DNA from: Nanobdellota archaeon
GTDB taxonomy: Archaea; Nanobdellota; Nanobdellia; Pacearchaeales; GW2011-AR1
NCBI GenBank assembly: GCA_018829425.1
Contig: JAHJUA010000103.1
Coordinates: forward strand, 1 to 11,515
Direction of reading: 5' to 3'
DNA: 11,515 nucleotides
Shown: one piece after another, positions 1-7,365 of the stretch
Position numbering within the stretch: the first letter of the stretch is position 1
How the letters are laid out: each line of letters begins with the position of its first letter
Position numbers and translations under genes: made by a program
The notes under the pieces: generated by a model
Seen by the model: only the letters and a program-made list of their open reading frames with translations
The model's database searches: none
Told to the model about the DNA's origin: nothing

Positions 1-54
1 AAAAGTATTGTAAGAGCAACCTTCAACCAAACATTTCAAATTAGATTTAGCCAT
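1..54 (-). CDS. N-terminal fragment of a small Cys-containing protein (partial)
   Basis: An ATG at 54 reading leftward opens a frame of 18 codons that stays open to the window edge and begins MAKSNLKCLVEGC. The two cysteines (residues 8 and 13) in the pattern Cys-x4-Cys followed by an aromatic residue resemble the first half of a C2H2-type zinc finger, but the second half lies outside the window, so this is only a suggestion. The start is supported by a TATA-like box whose TTTAAA core ends 21 nt before the ATG, the same spacing seen at neighbouring genes. It lies 48 bp downstream of the ATPase gene and appears to have its own promoter. Confidence 0.5.
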   Translation of the reverse strand, partial: MAKSNLKCLVEGCSYNTF

Positions 55-75
55 GCTAATCTATCAAAAACCAAG

Positions 76-83
76 TTTAAAAA
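76..83 (-). promoter_or_regulatory. TATA box of the gene starting at 54
   Basis: The minus strand reads TTTTTAAA here. The TTTAAA core ends 21 nt before the ATG at 54. This predicts a transcript starting at or within a few bases of the start codon. Confidence 0.5.
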
Positions 84-94
84 TTTTTATATTC

Positions 95-100
95 AAAAAA
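95..100 (-). terminator. Possible oligo-T terminator after the ATPase gene
   Basis: Two bases after the TAA of the ATPase gene the minus strand has a run of six T, with another T run close behind. Archaeal termination commonly uses T-rich tracts without a hairpin. The region is AT-rich, so the T run alone is weak evidence. Confidence 0.3.
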
Positions 101-102
101 GA

Positions 103-2406
103 TTATTTCCCACGCTTCCTCAACTCATCATTCAACCATATCTCCCACAAGGGGAAAACTTTCTCACTCAAAGGCAAACCGAATTCTTGGTGAACCTCGT
201 CTGAAATTCTATGGAACGCGTGGTTCGCGCGCGTTGAAAATCCAGATTCAAGTAAATCTGGGTCTTTCATTTTCTCAGCAGTTTTAACGAGCGCCTCATT
301 TATTTTCGCTCGGAGAAGAATGTTATCCCAAACAGCATCCCAATTTCCAGCCCAACCCTTCACATTCGAAGCAATGTCCTTAATAACTTCGCTGTCGCCG
401 TTAATCAAATCCTCCGTCGGCTCCAGCTCATCAGTCTCAACATTATACCTCATCAAATCAACGAAACCTTTTTCCTCGAGAGGGTCCTTTGTCCAGTGTT
501 TCCTAACTTCAGAAATGCTAACAACTCTCTTCAGAGAATGCAAACCGTCCGGAGTCTTTATCGGATTCGCGACGACAATTATGTCTGTTGCTTTGAAACT
601 CGTCGCAGGAACATCAAGATCATTCACAACTCTGTCAAAAACCGCATAGGGCGACGCACCGTGAATCGTGCCGGCAACAACATTCGCCAACGCACCAACT
701 CTCATCGCTTCATAAAGTGCCTGCGCTTCTAAACTTCTAACTTCACCGATAATCAAACAAGAATCTCCTAATCTCAAACTCGTTCTTATTCCATCATCAG
801 CAGAAACTTCCGTCGTCGTTTTCAAAAGCGCAGAACGAACTTTCATTCTCAAAATATCATACTTAAGTTTTCTAAGCGACTCGACAGGCAATTCCATAGA
901 ATCCTCAATAGTAATTATTCTATACTTCGGAATTATCTCCAACATCAAACTCCCTAACAAAGAAGTTTTTCCACTCGACCTTGTCCCAGCAATTAACATT
1001 GTTCGCGAACCGTCAACCAAAAAACTCATCAGCCCAGCAGCCAGAGGATTTATCATTTTATTTTTTGTAAACAAAGGGAAAGTCCAAGGCTCTTCTCTGT
1101 GTCTTCTGATTGCGTAAGAAATTCCATCAGGACTTAATGGCCTTTGAATTATTGCAATTCTGGCTCTTATCTTTCCTATTTCAAGTTGCGTGTCAAGAAT
1201 CGGATTCGCCTCGTCCAACGGCCGGCCAGAAACAAGCCTGAACTTCGCCGCCCACGAATCAACATCTTCCTGACTTGGAATAACATTAACAACACATTCA
1301 TCATAACCTTGGTGTCGGATAAAAATCGGTGTCATCGAAATCGGCGCATTAAGTGTAATGTCCTGAATTTTCTTGTCCTGGAGAAGAACCTCAATAATTC
1401 CAAACCCAATCGTATGTCGAACAAGAATCATTGCAAGTTTGTTCAAATCAGAATAAGTAATTTTCACACCTTTGTTCTGTGCCAAATCCTGAAGCAAATC
1501 TCTAGAGACATTAAAGAAAACTTGTCTTGTCCTTTCAGTATCTGTAAACTCATCTGCTTTCGGCTGGTGCTCAACAAGAACTCTCCTTGCTAAATTAAGA
1601 ATCGTATTGTGATCTTCGCTCAAGGAATTTTCCGGAGGAACAACATGATAAATAAGCTTCGAGTCATCTTTCCTTTTCAAAATCGTAACAACTGATTTAT
1701 CATACTCATCATTTGAGATTTCATATTGGTCAACAATTTCTGCATCCGACGGGAGATCCGAAATAAGTCTTGAAAGTGTAAAGTTCGGAATCGCGTCCGG
1801 CTTGAAAAGTTTATTGTAAATCTCTCTATCCGCTTTTCGATAATCATCAAGGTATGGCCGCACTTCTTGTATCAGTCGAATTTTTTCCATCATCATCAAA
1901 ATTCTATTAAGAAGGCCTAAATAATTTTCTTGGTCGGAAGCATAAGTCACGCCAAGCTTTTCGAGAAATATTTTTCCTTGGATAATGATTTTTTTAAGTT
2001 CAGTATAAGCCAAAATCGGATCCTTTTTAAGAAAAGTGAGGAAAGAAAAAACTTCCATATATCTCTTAGGGAAAAATCCGGCGTGTATCGGCGCAAGCCG
2101 CTCTTTGGAAAGAATCTTCTCCTGTTTCAAAAGATGATTATGTAAATTAGCAACTTCAAGAAGAAAAGTCGTTTCATTAAAATCATAATTATAGTTTTTC
2201 TGCTGGGAAAAAATGATTCTCGAAACATTCGGATTTTCAATTAGCGCATCGACAGTCCTTTCCATGACTTCTGGAGAATCGACAAGACTCGGGACAAACG
2301 GCGCGCCGAGATAGTTCACATAAAGTATGTCCTCTCCTCCTTCCCTCCTTATTTCGTGAGAATAAAGCGCGTTTCCCTGCGTAGAATTTTTTTCATATTC
2401 AACCAT
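103..2406 (-). CDS. Type II/IV secretion system ATPase (GspE/FlaI/TadA-like)
   Basis: This 767-aa protein is a ring-forming ATPase of the family that powers type IV pili, archaella and type II/IV secretion. The C-terminal half carries the family motifs (numbered from the ATG at 2406): a Walker A loop GTRSSGKT with Lys480, an acidic Asp-box IEDSMELP around Glu501/Asp502, a Walker B LIIGEVR with Glu555, and a His-box GTIHG with His582 followed by the Arg of FDRV. The N-terminal domain preceding the motor is unusually long (about 300 residues), and the whole protein exceeds the roughly 550 aa typical of FlaI. A TTG five codons upstream could also start the frame, but the ATG fits the promoter: its TTTAAA core ends exactly 21 nt upstream. 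No TadC/FlaJ membrane partner or class III pilin is in the window, so the machine it serves is unknown. Confidence 0.93.
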   Translation of the reverse strand: MVEYEKNSTQGNALYSHEIRREGGEDILYVNYLGAPFVPSLVDSPEVMERTVDALIENPNVSRIIFSQQKNYNYDFNETTFLLEVANLHNHLLKQEKILSKERLAPIHAGFFPKRYMEVFSFLTFLKKDPILAYTELKKIIIQGKIFLEKLGVTYASDQENYLGLLNRILMMMEKIRLIQEVRPYLDDYRKADREIYNKLFKPDAIPNFTLSRLISDLPSDAEIVDQYEISNDEYDKSVVTILKRKDDSKLIYHVVPPENSLSEDHNTILNLARRVLVEHQPKADEFTDTERTRQVFFNVSRDLLQDLAQNKGVKITYSDLNKLAMILVRHTIGFGIIEVLLQDKKIQDITLNAPISMTPIFIRHQGYDECVVNVIPSQEDVDSWAAKFRLVSGRPLDEANPILDTQLEIGKIRARIAIIQRPLSPDGISYAIRRHREEPWTFPLFTKNKMINPLAAGLMSFLVDGSRTMLIAGTRSSGKTSLLGSLMLEIIPKYRIITIEDSMELPVESLRKLKYDILRMKVRSALLKTTTEVSADDGIRTSLRLGDSCLIIGEVRSLEAQALYEAMRVGALANVVAGTIHGASPYAVFDRVVNDLDVPATSFKATDIIVVANPIKTPDGLHSLKRVVSISEVRKHWTKDPLEEKGFVDLMRYNVETDELEPTEDLINGDSEVIKDIASNVKGWAGNWDAVWDNILLRAKINEALVKTAEKMKDPDLLESGFSTRANHAFHRISDEVHQEFGLPLSEKVFPLWEIWLNDELRKRGK

Positions 2407-2427
2407 TATAAATAAGACCAAAGAAAG

Positions 2428-2434
2428 TTTAAAA
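2428..2434 (-). promoter_or_regulatory. TATA box of the ATPase gene
   Basis: The minus strand reads TTTTAAA, ending 21 nt before the ATG at 2406. The whole promoter lies in the 47-bp gap after the protease stop, so the ATPase is probably transcribed separately from it. Confidence 0.55.
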
Positions 2435-2453
2435 TTCTTTTGTGATGGAGTTT

Positions 2454-4088
2454 TTAACTAACAACTCGAAATTCCTTAGAGTAAGCCTCAATCTTCTTTC
2501 CATTAGAATCAATCATCACCTGTCCGGAATCATCCCAAAGACCGGCGTAAACTCTAAATTCGCCCTGCGACCTTAATCCCAAACTATCAACAGAAACATT
2601 TTGAGAATTCCATAATGAACTTAAATCATAAGATGTCAAAGCAGGAAGAATAAACTTATTTGAATAAACCGAATTAAAGAGTCTCCATTCATCCAAAACT
2701 TTTTCCTCAAGAGCAAGAACTAATCTCCCTTCAACATCCGAAGTTCCCCAATTAGTTATCTCCGACGGCGGTCGGTATGGCTCTGGCTCTTTCTCAGGTT
2801 CAGAGGGTACAACTTCTTCTTCAAAAAACATTGTTCTTCCAAAGCCAACAGAAGAAGAATCCTTTCCTTCAACAGCAAGCATCAAATCATAATCTCCTTT
2901 TGCAACCTTCCCTGAAACGCTGCAAAGAATACTATTATCAACCAAGGTGCGACCAGAACAAACCAACTCCCAATCTTCCCGACCAATTTCAGAGTAATAG
3001 ACATTATATCCAACAAATTCATCACCCTTAGCCGTTCCCATAATTTCAATTGAGTCAAAAGAGTCATCATATTTTAAATCAGATATCTCAGCAACCATTT
3101 GCTTGCCATTTAATTGAATCGCCTTCGAAATATCAATCATCCCTCTTCCCTGCTCAAAAAGATCAAATCCCAAATCACTCGCTGTGTTCTTTAACGCTGC
3201 CTTAACTTCCGAAGGAGTCCAGTCAGGATTCTTCTGCAAAAGCAAAGCAACAGCTCCCGAAACATGAGGAGTTGCCATAGATGTTCCAGAATAACAACTC
3301 CTTTTTCCACCAGGAACAGCCGCACAGATATTAACTCCTGGCGCAACAACATCCGGCTTAATCGAGACCCTCCGGCTTCCATCTTCATCCACCCAAACAA
3401 CCGGACCAATTGCACTAAAATATGCAAGATTCTTTGACTTATCAACTGCACCAATAGTAATAACTTTTCTCGCTGTGCCCGGAGACCTAAGACCTTCATA
3501 ACCCTCATTGCCCGCGGCCACTACAACAACCATCCCAGCGTCAACAGCATCATCACTTATCTTGCTGATAAAATCATCAGAAGAACAATCAGGCAAACAA
3601 AAAGGATCTCCAAGACTCATGCTTATGATGTCTGCATCTTTTAGAAAAGCATCTTCCATCGCAGAAGCAATCCAACTCATCCAACCCCATCCTTCAAGGA
3701 CCTTGTAAGCCAAAATTTCCGCATCAGGAGCAACACCCTTCAACAATCCGTTCCATGCGGCAGTCGCAGCAACGTGTGTCCCGTGTCCATAGTCATCCAT
3801 AGGATCATCATCATCATTCGCAAAATCATAACCACCGATTACTTTATTCCCAAAGTGAATTTCTCCTTCCTGCGAATAATCATAATTTTCATCATAAACA
3901 TGGCAATAAACATTACTATCAGAAGATAAAAAACAAACCCGTTTCCCTTCAGCGTCAAAAGAACCGGAAGTAATCAGAGAATTTATCTTAACATACTCCT
4001 CTTTTGAAATATCATAAAATAAAATTCTATTTCCATCCCTGTTATTAAAATAAATTCCATCCGAAACTTTTCTTGCTTTATTATCCAA
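2454..4088 (-). CDS. Subtilase (S8) C-terminal part with His/Asn/Ser active-site motifs (frameshifted fragment)
   Basis: This frame encodes the larger part of an S8 peptidase domain. Residues 1-80 look like the end of a beta-propeller. Then come the His motif (GHGTHVA, His102), the oxyanion Asn motif (AAGNEG, Asn194) and the Ser motif (GTSMATPH, Ser270). The catalytic Asp motif is absent and lies in the upstream ORF in another frame. After the catalytic domain (to about residue 325) there is a beta-sandwich region with two Cys, a Pro/Glu-rich linker near 435-445, and a final module ending in a pattern like FRVYAGLWDD...YSKEFRV, which resembles C-terminal modules of archaeal surface proteins. 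The start at 4088 is a TTG with no promoter or ribosome-binding site. The frame is already open from 4130, so this is almost certainly a continuation rather than a separate gene. The stop is TAA. Confidence 0.85.
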   Translation of the reverse strand: MDNKARKVSDGIYFNNRDGNRILFYDISKEEYVKINSLITSGSFDAEGKRVCFLSSDSNVYCHVYDENYDYSQEGEIHFGNKVIGGYDFANDDDDPMDDYGHGTHVAATAAWNGLLKGVAPDAEILAYKVLEGWGWMSWIASAMEDAFLKDADIISMSLGDPFCLPDCSSDDFISKISDDAVDAGMVVVVAAGNEGYEGLRSPGTARKVITIGAVDKSKNLAYFSAIGPVVWVDEDGSRRVSIKPDVVAPGVNICAAVPGGKRSCYSGTSMATPHVSGAVALLLQKNPDWTPSEVKAALKNTASDLGFDLFEQGRGMIDISKAIQLNGKQMVAEISDLKYDDSFDSIEIMGTAKGDEFVGYNVYYSEIGREDWELVCSGRTLVDNSILCSVSGKVAKGDYDLMLAVEGKDSSSVGFGRTMFFEEEVVPSEPEKEPEPYRPPSEITNWGTSDVEGRLVLALEEKVLDEWRLFNSVYSNKFILPALTSYDLSSLWNSQNVSVDSLGLRSQGEFRVYAGLWDDSGQVMIDSNGKKIEAYSKEFRVVS

Positions 4089-6277
4089 TAAGTAGAAAAA
4101 AACATGGAATATTCGTCTGTTAAGGGGTCCTTACTCTCTCTCGTCAAAGTTTTCATTCCAGAAGATTCTTGGATGGAAGAAATCTCATCTGTGCCCGAAG
4201 AAGACACAGTTATTTTCTCACCTGTTTGAAGATTATATAAATTGTAGGACGCATCAGACGCATCATATCCTATCCTATCAGTCACAAGGAAATTATCTTT
4301 TAAATCTCGGGTATATTCTCCCTCACCAACAAAATTAAGGAATTCTTCCTTACCTGTTTTAAGATTGTATGTTTTTATTTTTGAGGGAATATTAAATCCC
4401 CCTCTCACGAAGACAGGTTCCCCAACACCAACCCTATATGCCACCAAACCTTCAGAAACGACAGGAATATTAGGTTCATCACTCCAGCTTTTCGAATCTG
4501 TAATCTTAAAAATTTCCCTGCTTTCAATATCATAACCATAAATATTCCTAACAAGCCAATCCCCCTCTACATGATCCTTCCAAACAGGATCCTCCACCGG
4601 GAAAGAAGAAACCGAATCATAAACAACAAAGCCATCTTCAAGAGAAATTGTGTCCAAACCCCCGATATAAAATCCCTCTTCTATCTCTTGCATAAGATTA
4701 GTTATTTCTATATTTTCTCCAGAAGTCATATTATAAAAATACACAGAAACCTGACTTAATACAGTCGTATTACTTGCAACATAAGCGAAAGAATCCTCCA
4801 TAAGATCTATCTTCATAATTGCCAGTTCCTCAGGCAAGGGTAGAACTTCAGTTGTCTTCCCCGTTTCAAAACTATGAATGTAAACCTTATTCCCGGAAAA
4901 ATAAGCCAACCTGTTGTCATCCATTGAAATTAAATGTTCTTCATTCACACCCCTAAGATTCAAACTTTTTTCAGTAATCTTTTCAAAATCCCTTTTTTCA
5001 TCAATCCATCCAGAACCCAAATCCTCATGAGTATAATCAACCCCGGTATCCAAAATCGCAATCTTAATTCCTTTCCCAGTCAAGCATTCTTCCCCCGAAA
5101 CCAAACAATCGTTCCCATTCCTGTCAAGCTGCCCTGCTAAAATTCCTTCCTGAATCAAAGGGACAGAATCCTCCAAAAGAGGTTCAACTCTCCCATTCGG
5201 CCACACCTTTTTAACACCATTTACATTCTCAACGGCAATTGCCCCCTCATCAGAAATATCCAAGGCGATTCCGTTAAAAACAAATTTAAATTCGTCAAGT
5301 AATTTATCTTCAAGGAGATTTGTTTGCGAAGCTGGTTTTCTTGCAAACACTTCCCTGCCAGTCTCTTCAAGAACACTTGCTATCTCTGCCTTGACTTTTT
5401 CATTCGATTTTCCCAACTCTATTGAATAACCTTCAATCTTTCTTTCAACATCTTCAGGCATCAGAACAACTCGCTTATAGGCAGCCCTCACCCCCGGGAT
5501 TTTATTAAAAAACGATTCTTCATTCTTCCTGGCCTTCTCTTCCCATTCCGCCTTTTTCTGAGCAACAGGCCTCTCCTCAAATTCAATTATGTAACCAAGA
5601 TATTCTAAATCGCTAAAAGAATCTTCCTTCAAAATATTTGTATCAGAAAAAGAGGTCTCATCTCCTTCTACCACTGCAAATAGAGTTCTCGGAGAAAGCA
5701 AAGAAGGCACCATCTCTTTTACATCCACATTTCCCGAACCTCCAACAAGTTCAATTGCCTCTCCTAATTCATAAGAATCTTTGGTTGTTGAAAGTGTCAA
5801 AGAAACATATATATTTTTAGGCAACTGCGGCAGAGTCGAGGGATATTCGATTAAATAAGAAGACAGCAACTCCTCAAGAGATTCACCATCTTCGTCAGAA
5901 TAACTCTTATCCCAAGATGTATCAATCTCATTAAATAAAATAATTTTGTTTTCATTTACATACCAAACATGAAGAAACAATTTTTCTTGTTCTTCAAAAA
6001 GTTCATAAATAACCAAAATAACTTCCTTGCTTAAATTTCCCTCTGAAAAAACTAAACTGTAGTACTCATACTCAAATTCATCTGCTCCTCTGCTTTCCAA
6101 AAATCCTTGAACCAGAGATTCAAACTCATCAACTTCCACAGTTTTATTAAACTCAATCAAAGAAACAACAAAAGATTCTTTAGGAAAATCCCAAAAATAA
6201 TGCTTCAAAGATTCAGAATAAATAGGTTCTGAAATATGAGCCGACACGAGACCTAAATCAATAGCATCACTTCCCAA
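3983..6277 (-). CDS. Subtilase (S8) propeptide, Asp motif and propeller-like insert (frameshifted fragment)
   Basis: This frame has three parts. Residues 1 to about 250 form an acidic region I do not recognise. Residues about 250-373 resemble an I9-type propeptide, including FNGIALDIS and a GVKKVWPN-like turn. Next comes the catalytic Asp motif IAILDTGVDYTHEDL with Asp410. From about residue 420 onward there are repeated segments of the form 'xxLAYFSG...VYIHSFETGKT' that look like beta-propeller blades. The last 40 residues after 4103 are out of frame with the real protein: the frame breaks at a T7 run (4096-4102) and the His/Ser half continues in the next ORF. The TTG at 6277 is only a formal start. 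The frame is open up to a TAG at 6377-6379, contains no ATG there, and reads sensible protein, so translation probably enters from the dockerin ORF. Confidence 0.8.
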   Translation of the reverse strand: MGSDAIDLGLVSAHISEPIYSESLKHYFWDFPKESFVVSLIEFNKTVEVDEFESLVQGFLESRGADEFEYEYYSLVFSEGNLSKEVILVIYELFEEQEKLFLHVWYVNENKIILFNEIDTSWDKSYSDEDGESLEELLSSYLIEYPSTLPQLPKNIYVSLTLSTTKDSYELGEAIELVGGSGNVDVKEMVPSLLSPRTLFAVVEGDETSFSDTNILKEDSFSDLEYLGYIIEFEERPVAQKKAEWEEKARKNEESFFNKIPGVRAAYKRVVLMPEDVERKIEGYSIELGKSNEKVKAEIASVLEETGREVFARKPASQTNLLEDKLLDEFKFVFNGIALDISDEGAIAVENVNGVKKVWPNGRVEPLLEDSVPLIQEGILAGQLDRNGNDCLVSGEECLTGKGIKIAILDTGVDYTHEDLGSGWIDEKRDFEKITEKSLNLRGVNEEHLISMDDNRLAYFSGNKVYIHSFETGKTTEVLPLPEELAIMKIDLMEDSFAYVASNTTVLSQVSVYFYNMTSGENIEITNLMQEIEEGFYIGGLDTISLEDGFVVYDSVSSFPVEDPVWKDHVEGDWLVRNIYGYDIESREIFKITDSKSWSDEPNIPVVSEGLVAYRVGVGEPVFVRGGFNIPSKIKTYNLKTGKEEFLNFVGEGEYTRDLKDNFLVTDRIGYDASDASYNLYNLQTGEKITVSSSGTDEISSIQESSGMKTLTRESKDPLTDEYSMFFSTYWIIKQEKFRMEFILITGMEIEFYFMIFQKRSMLR
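4096..4102 (-). other. T7 homopolymer at the subtilase frameshift
   Basis: The upstream ORF reads ATG TTT TTT TCT here. Its protein stops making sense directly after this point, while the -1 frame becomes good propeller and subtilase sequence. The downstream frame is closed by a TAA at 4131-4133, so the change must occur between 4130 and 3986, and the homopolymer is the only obvious slip site in that stretch. One extra T gives a continuous chain reading ...EYSMFFFYLLDNKARK. The run is not a full X-XXY-YYZ slippery heptamer in the upstream frame, so base loss or assembly error is more likely than programmed slippage. Confidence 0.7.
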
Positions 6278-6376
6278 TCTAAAACTCCCCTCAAGATACT
6301 TTATTGTCCCAAAATTCTTTAAAAAAAGATACTTGCTCGCCGAATCGTATCTAACCTTAAACTCATTGCTCCACTC

Positions 6377-7258
6377 CTAAATAATTGGTGATTGAAATGT
6401 TGAAATTTTCACGCGATATATTCCTTCGGGAATATCAACATCAGACCAAGAATATGAATCTAAAGAAGCAAGAACATTTGTGCTAATCGCGCGCACCCAC
6501 TCTTTTTCGGAATCGTAGAGATCTATTCGTACTTTTTGCCCATCCGCCAAGCTTGACAAAGACCAATTCACTTGAATTTCTTTTTTTGATGGGCTAAAAG
6601 CCGCAACAACAAAATCCTCTTCATCTTCTGGCGCTTCGGCAACACATTCCTTCCCATACTGCTGAGCAAATAAAACATAATCACCAAAGTTAATTGTTCC
6701 GTCACTGTCCAAGTCATACTTGTCCGTCCCCAACGCCACAGAAACAACCTCCCCATAATGAGCTGCGAATAAAATATAATCAGCAAAAGCAACAGTCCCA
6801 TCATCATCGAAATCCGAAGAACAAGCATCTGTGCGAACAGTACTTGTGTCCGAATTATCTGCGGGCGGGACAGAAACAGCAGAACAAGTTGCGGCAAGAA
6901 TCCCTTTCTTCTGTATGTAAACACAAGGGTCTCCATCACAATTAGAATTTGTAAATGTAAAAGTTGACGACTGCTGACCGACGCCAGAGACGGCAGAACA
7001 ATATTTGGATCTGTTCTGTGCATCACCAGGACAATAATAATATGCTTTTATGCTTGTGATGTTGCTTCCAGAAGAACATGAAACTGTTGCAGTGGAACCT
7101 TCCCACACCTCATCAGTAACATCGCCTGTCGGCGGCGAAAGAACTGTTCGACCAGTCATCTTCCCGAAAAAATCAGAGAACCATCCTGCCGAAACTAAAC
7201 TTAAGGATAAAACAAGAACTAACGAAAACGAAATTAAAACTACACGACCTCTTTTCAT
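6377..7258 (-). CDS. Secreted dockerin-domain protein, probably the N-terminus of the surface subtilase
   Basis: This 293-aa ORF starts with a signal peptide (MKRGR, a hydrophobic core, then a VSAG cleavage region). A WFSDFFGKMTGRTV segment follows. Residues 45-130 form a Cys-rich beta domain. Residues 147-204 form a type I dockerin-like pair of EF-hand loops: D149-x-D151-x-D153-G...D160 and D182-x-D184-x-D186-G...D193, each followed by a helix ending in YG and flanked by Cys146 and Cys205. Residues 215-293 begin a beta-sandwich (IQVNWSLSS ... GIYRVKISTFQSPII) that is cut by TAG. The codons after the TAG supply EWSNEFKV in the same frame, which is the usual last strand of such a domain. The start has a TATA box 20 nt upstream. 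TAG is the only TAG stop among the complete genes here. Dockerins bind calcium and cohesins; no cohesin is visible in this window. Confidence 0.8.
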   Translation of the reverse strand: MKRGRVVLISFSLVLVLSLSLVSAGWFSDFFGKMTGRTVLSPPTGDVTDEVWEGSTATVSCSSGSNITSIKAYYYCPGDAQNRSKYCSAVSGVGQQSSTFTFTNSNCDGDPCVYIQKKGILAATCSAVSVPPADNSDTSTVRTDACSSDFDDDGTVAFADYILFAAHYGEVVSVALGTDKYDLDSDGTINFGDYVLFAQQYGKECVAEAPEDEEDFVVAAFSPSKKEIQVNWSLSSLADGQKVRIDLYDSEKEWVRAISTNVLASLDSYSWSDVDIPEGIYRVKISTFQSPII

Positions 7259-7278
7259 GAAGCTACATAGAAATCATA

Positions 7279-7286
7279 TATATAAA
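7279..7286 (-). promoter_or_regulatory. TATA box of the dockerin/subtilase gene
   Basis: The minus strand reads TTTATATA, 20 nt from the ATG at 7258. It shares a 107-bp gap with the divergent promoter of the coiled-coil genes. Confidence 0.55.
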
Positions 7287-7331
7287 TATTTTCGCAATCT
7301 ATTGTAAATTTCCCTAACCAATCACAACAAA

Positions 7332-7337
7332 TTTAAA
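7332..7337 (+). promoter_or_regulatory. TATA box of the coiled-coil gene pair
   Basis: A TTTAAA core lies 28 nt before the ATG at 7366, which would give a leader of only a few bases. It is divergent from the protease promoter. Confidence 0.4.
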
Positions 7338-7365
7338 CTGCTTTATCTTTTAAAAATAATAAAAG

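Larger units (their letters stand above)
2454..7258 (-). other. Composite locus: one 1601-aa surface subtilase interrupted by TAG and a frameshift
   Basis: The three ORFs at 6377-7258, 3983-6277 and 2454-4088 join into one reading frame of 1602 codons if the TAG at 6377-6379 is read through and one T is added at 4096-4102. Order in the restored chain: signal peptide; Cys-rich domain; dockerin (about 147-204); beta-sandwich spanning the TAG (215 to about 302); unrecognised acidic region; I9-like propeptide (about 580-700); catalytic Asp737; propeller-like insert (about 750-1136); His1159; Asn1251; Ser1327; beta domains; terminal sandwich module. All four active-site positions are present and the sequence between the two breaks is undegraded. 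That points to a recent pseudogene, assembly errors in a living gene, or recoding. Only the first ORF has a promoter and ATG. Confidence 0.7.

Noticed and set aside
1144..1593. Plus-strand 149-aa ORF opposite the ATPase
   Set aside because: It has no promoter and no recognisable protein pattern, and lies fully opposite a well-supported gene.
2407..2421. TTG start five codons upstream for the ATPase
   Set aside because: The ATG at 2406 fits the TATA spacing, and the extra residues would lie between TATA box and transcription start.
3191..3508. Minus-strand 105-aa ORF inside the subtilase
   Set aside because: It is an alternate-frame shadow of the Asn/Ser motif region; the subtilase motifs are clearly in the other frame.
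4096..4102. Canonical programmed -1 frameshift signal
   Set aside because: In the upstream frame the run is G-TTT-TTT-TCT, which does not fit the X-XXY-YYZ pattern, and no obvious downstream pseudoknot was recognised.
6377..6379. TAG as pyrrolysine
   Set aside because: It is possible in principle, but nothing in the window shows pyl genes and the position has no catalytic context, so it is kept only as one of several explanations.
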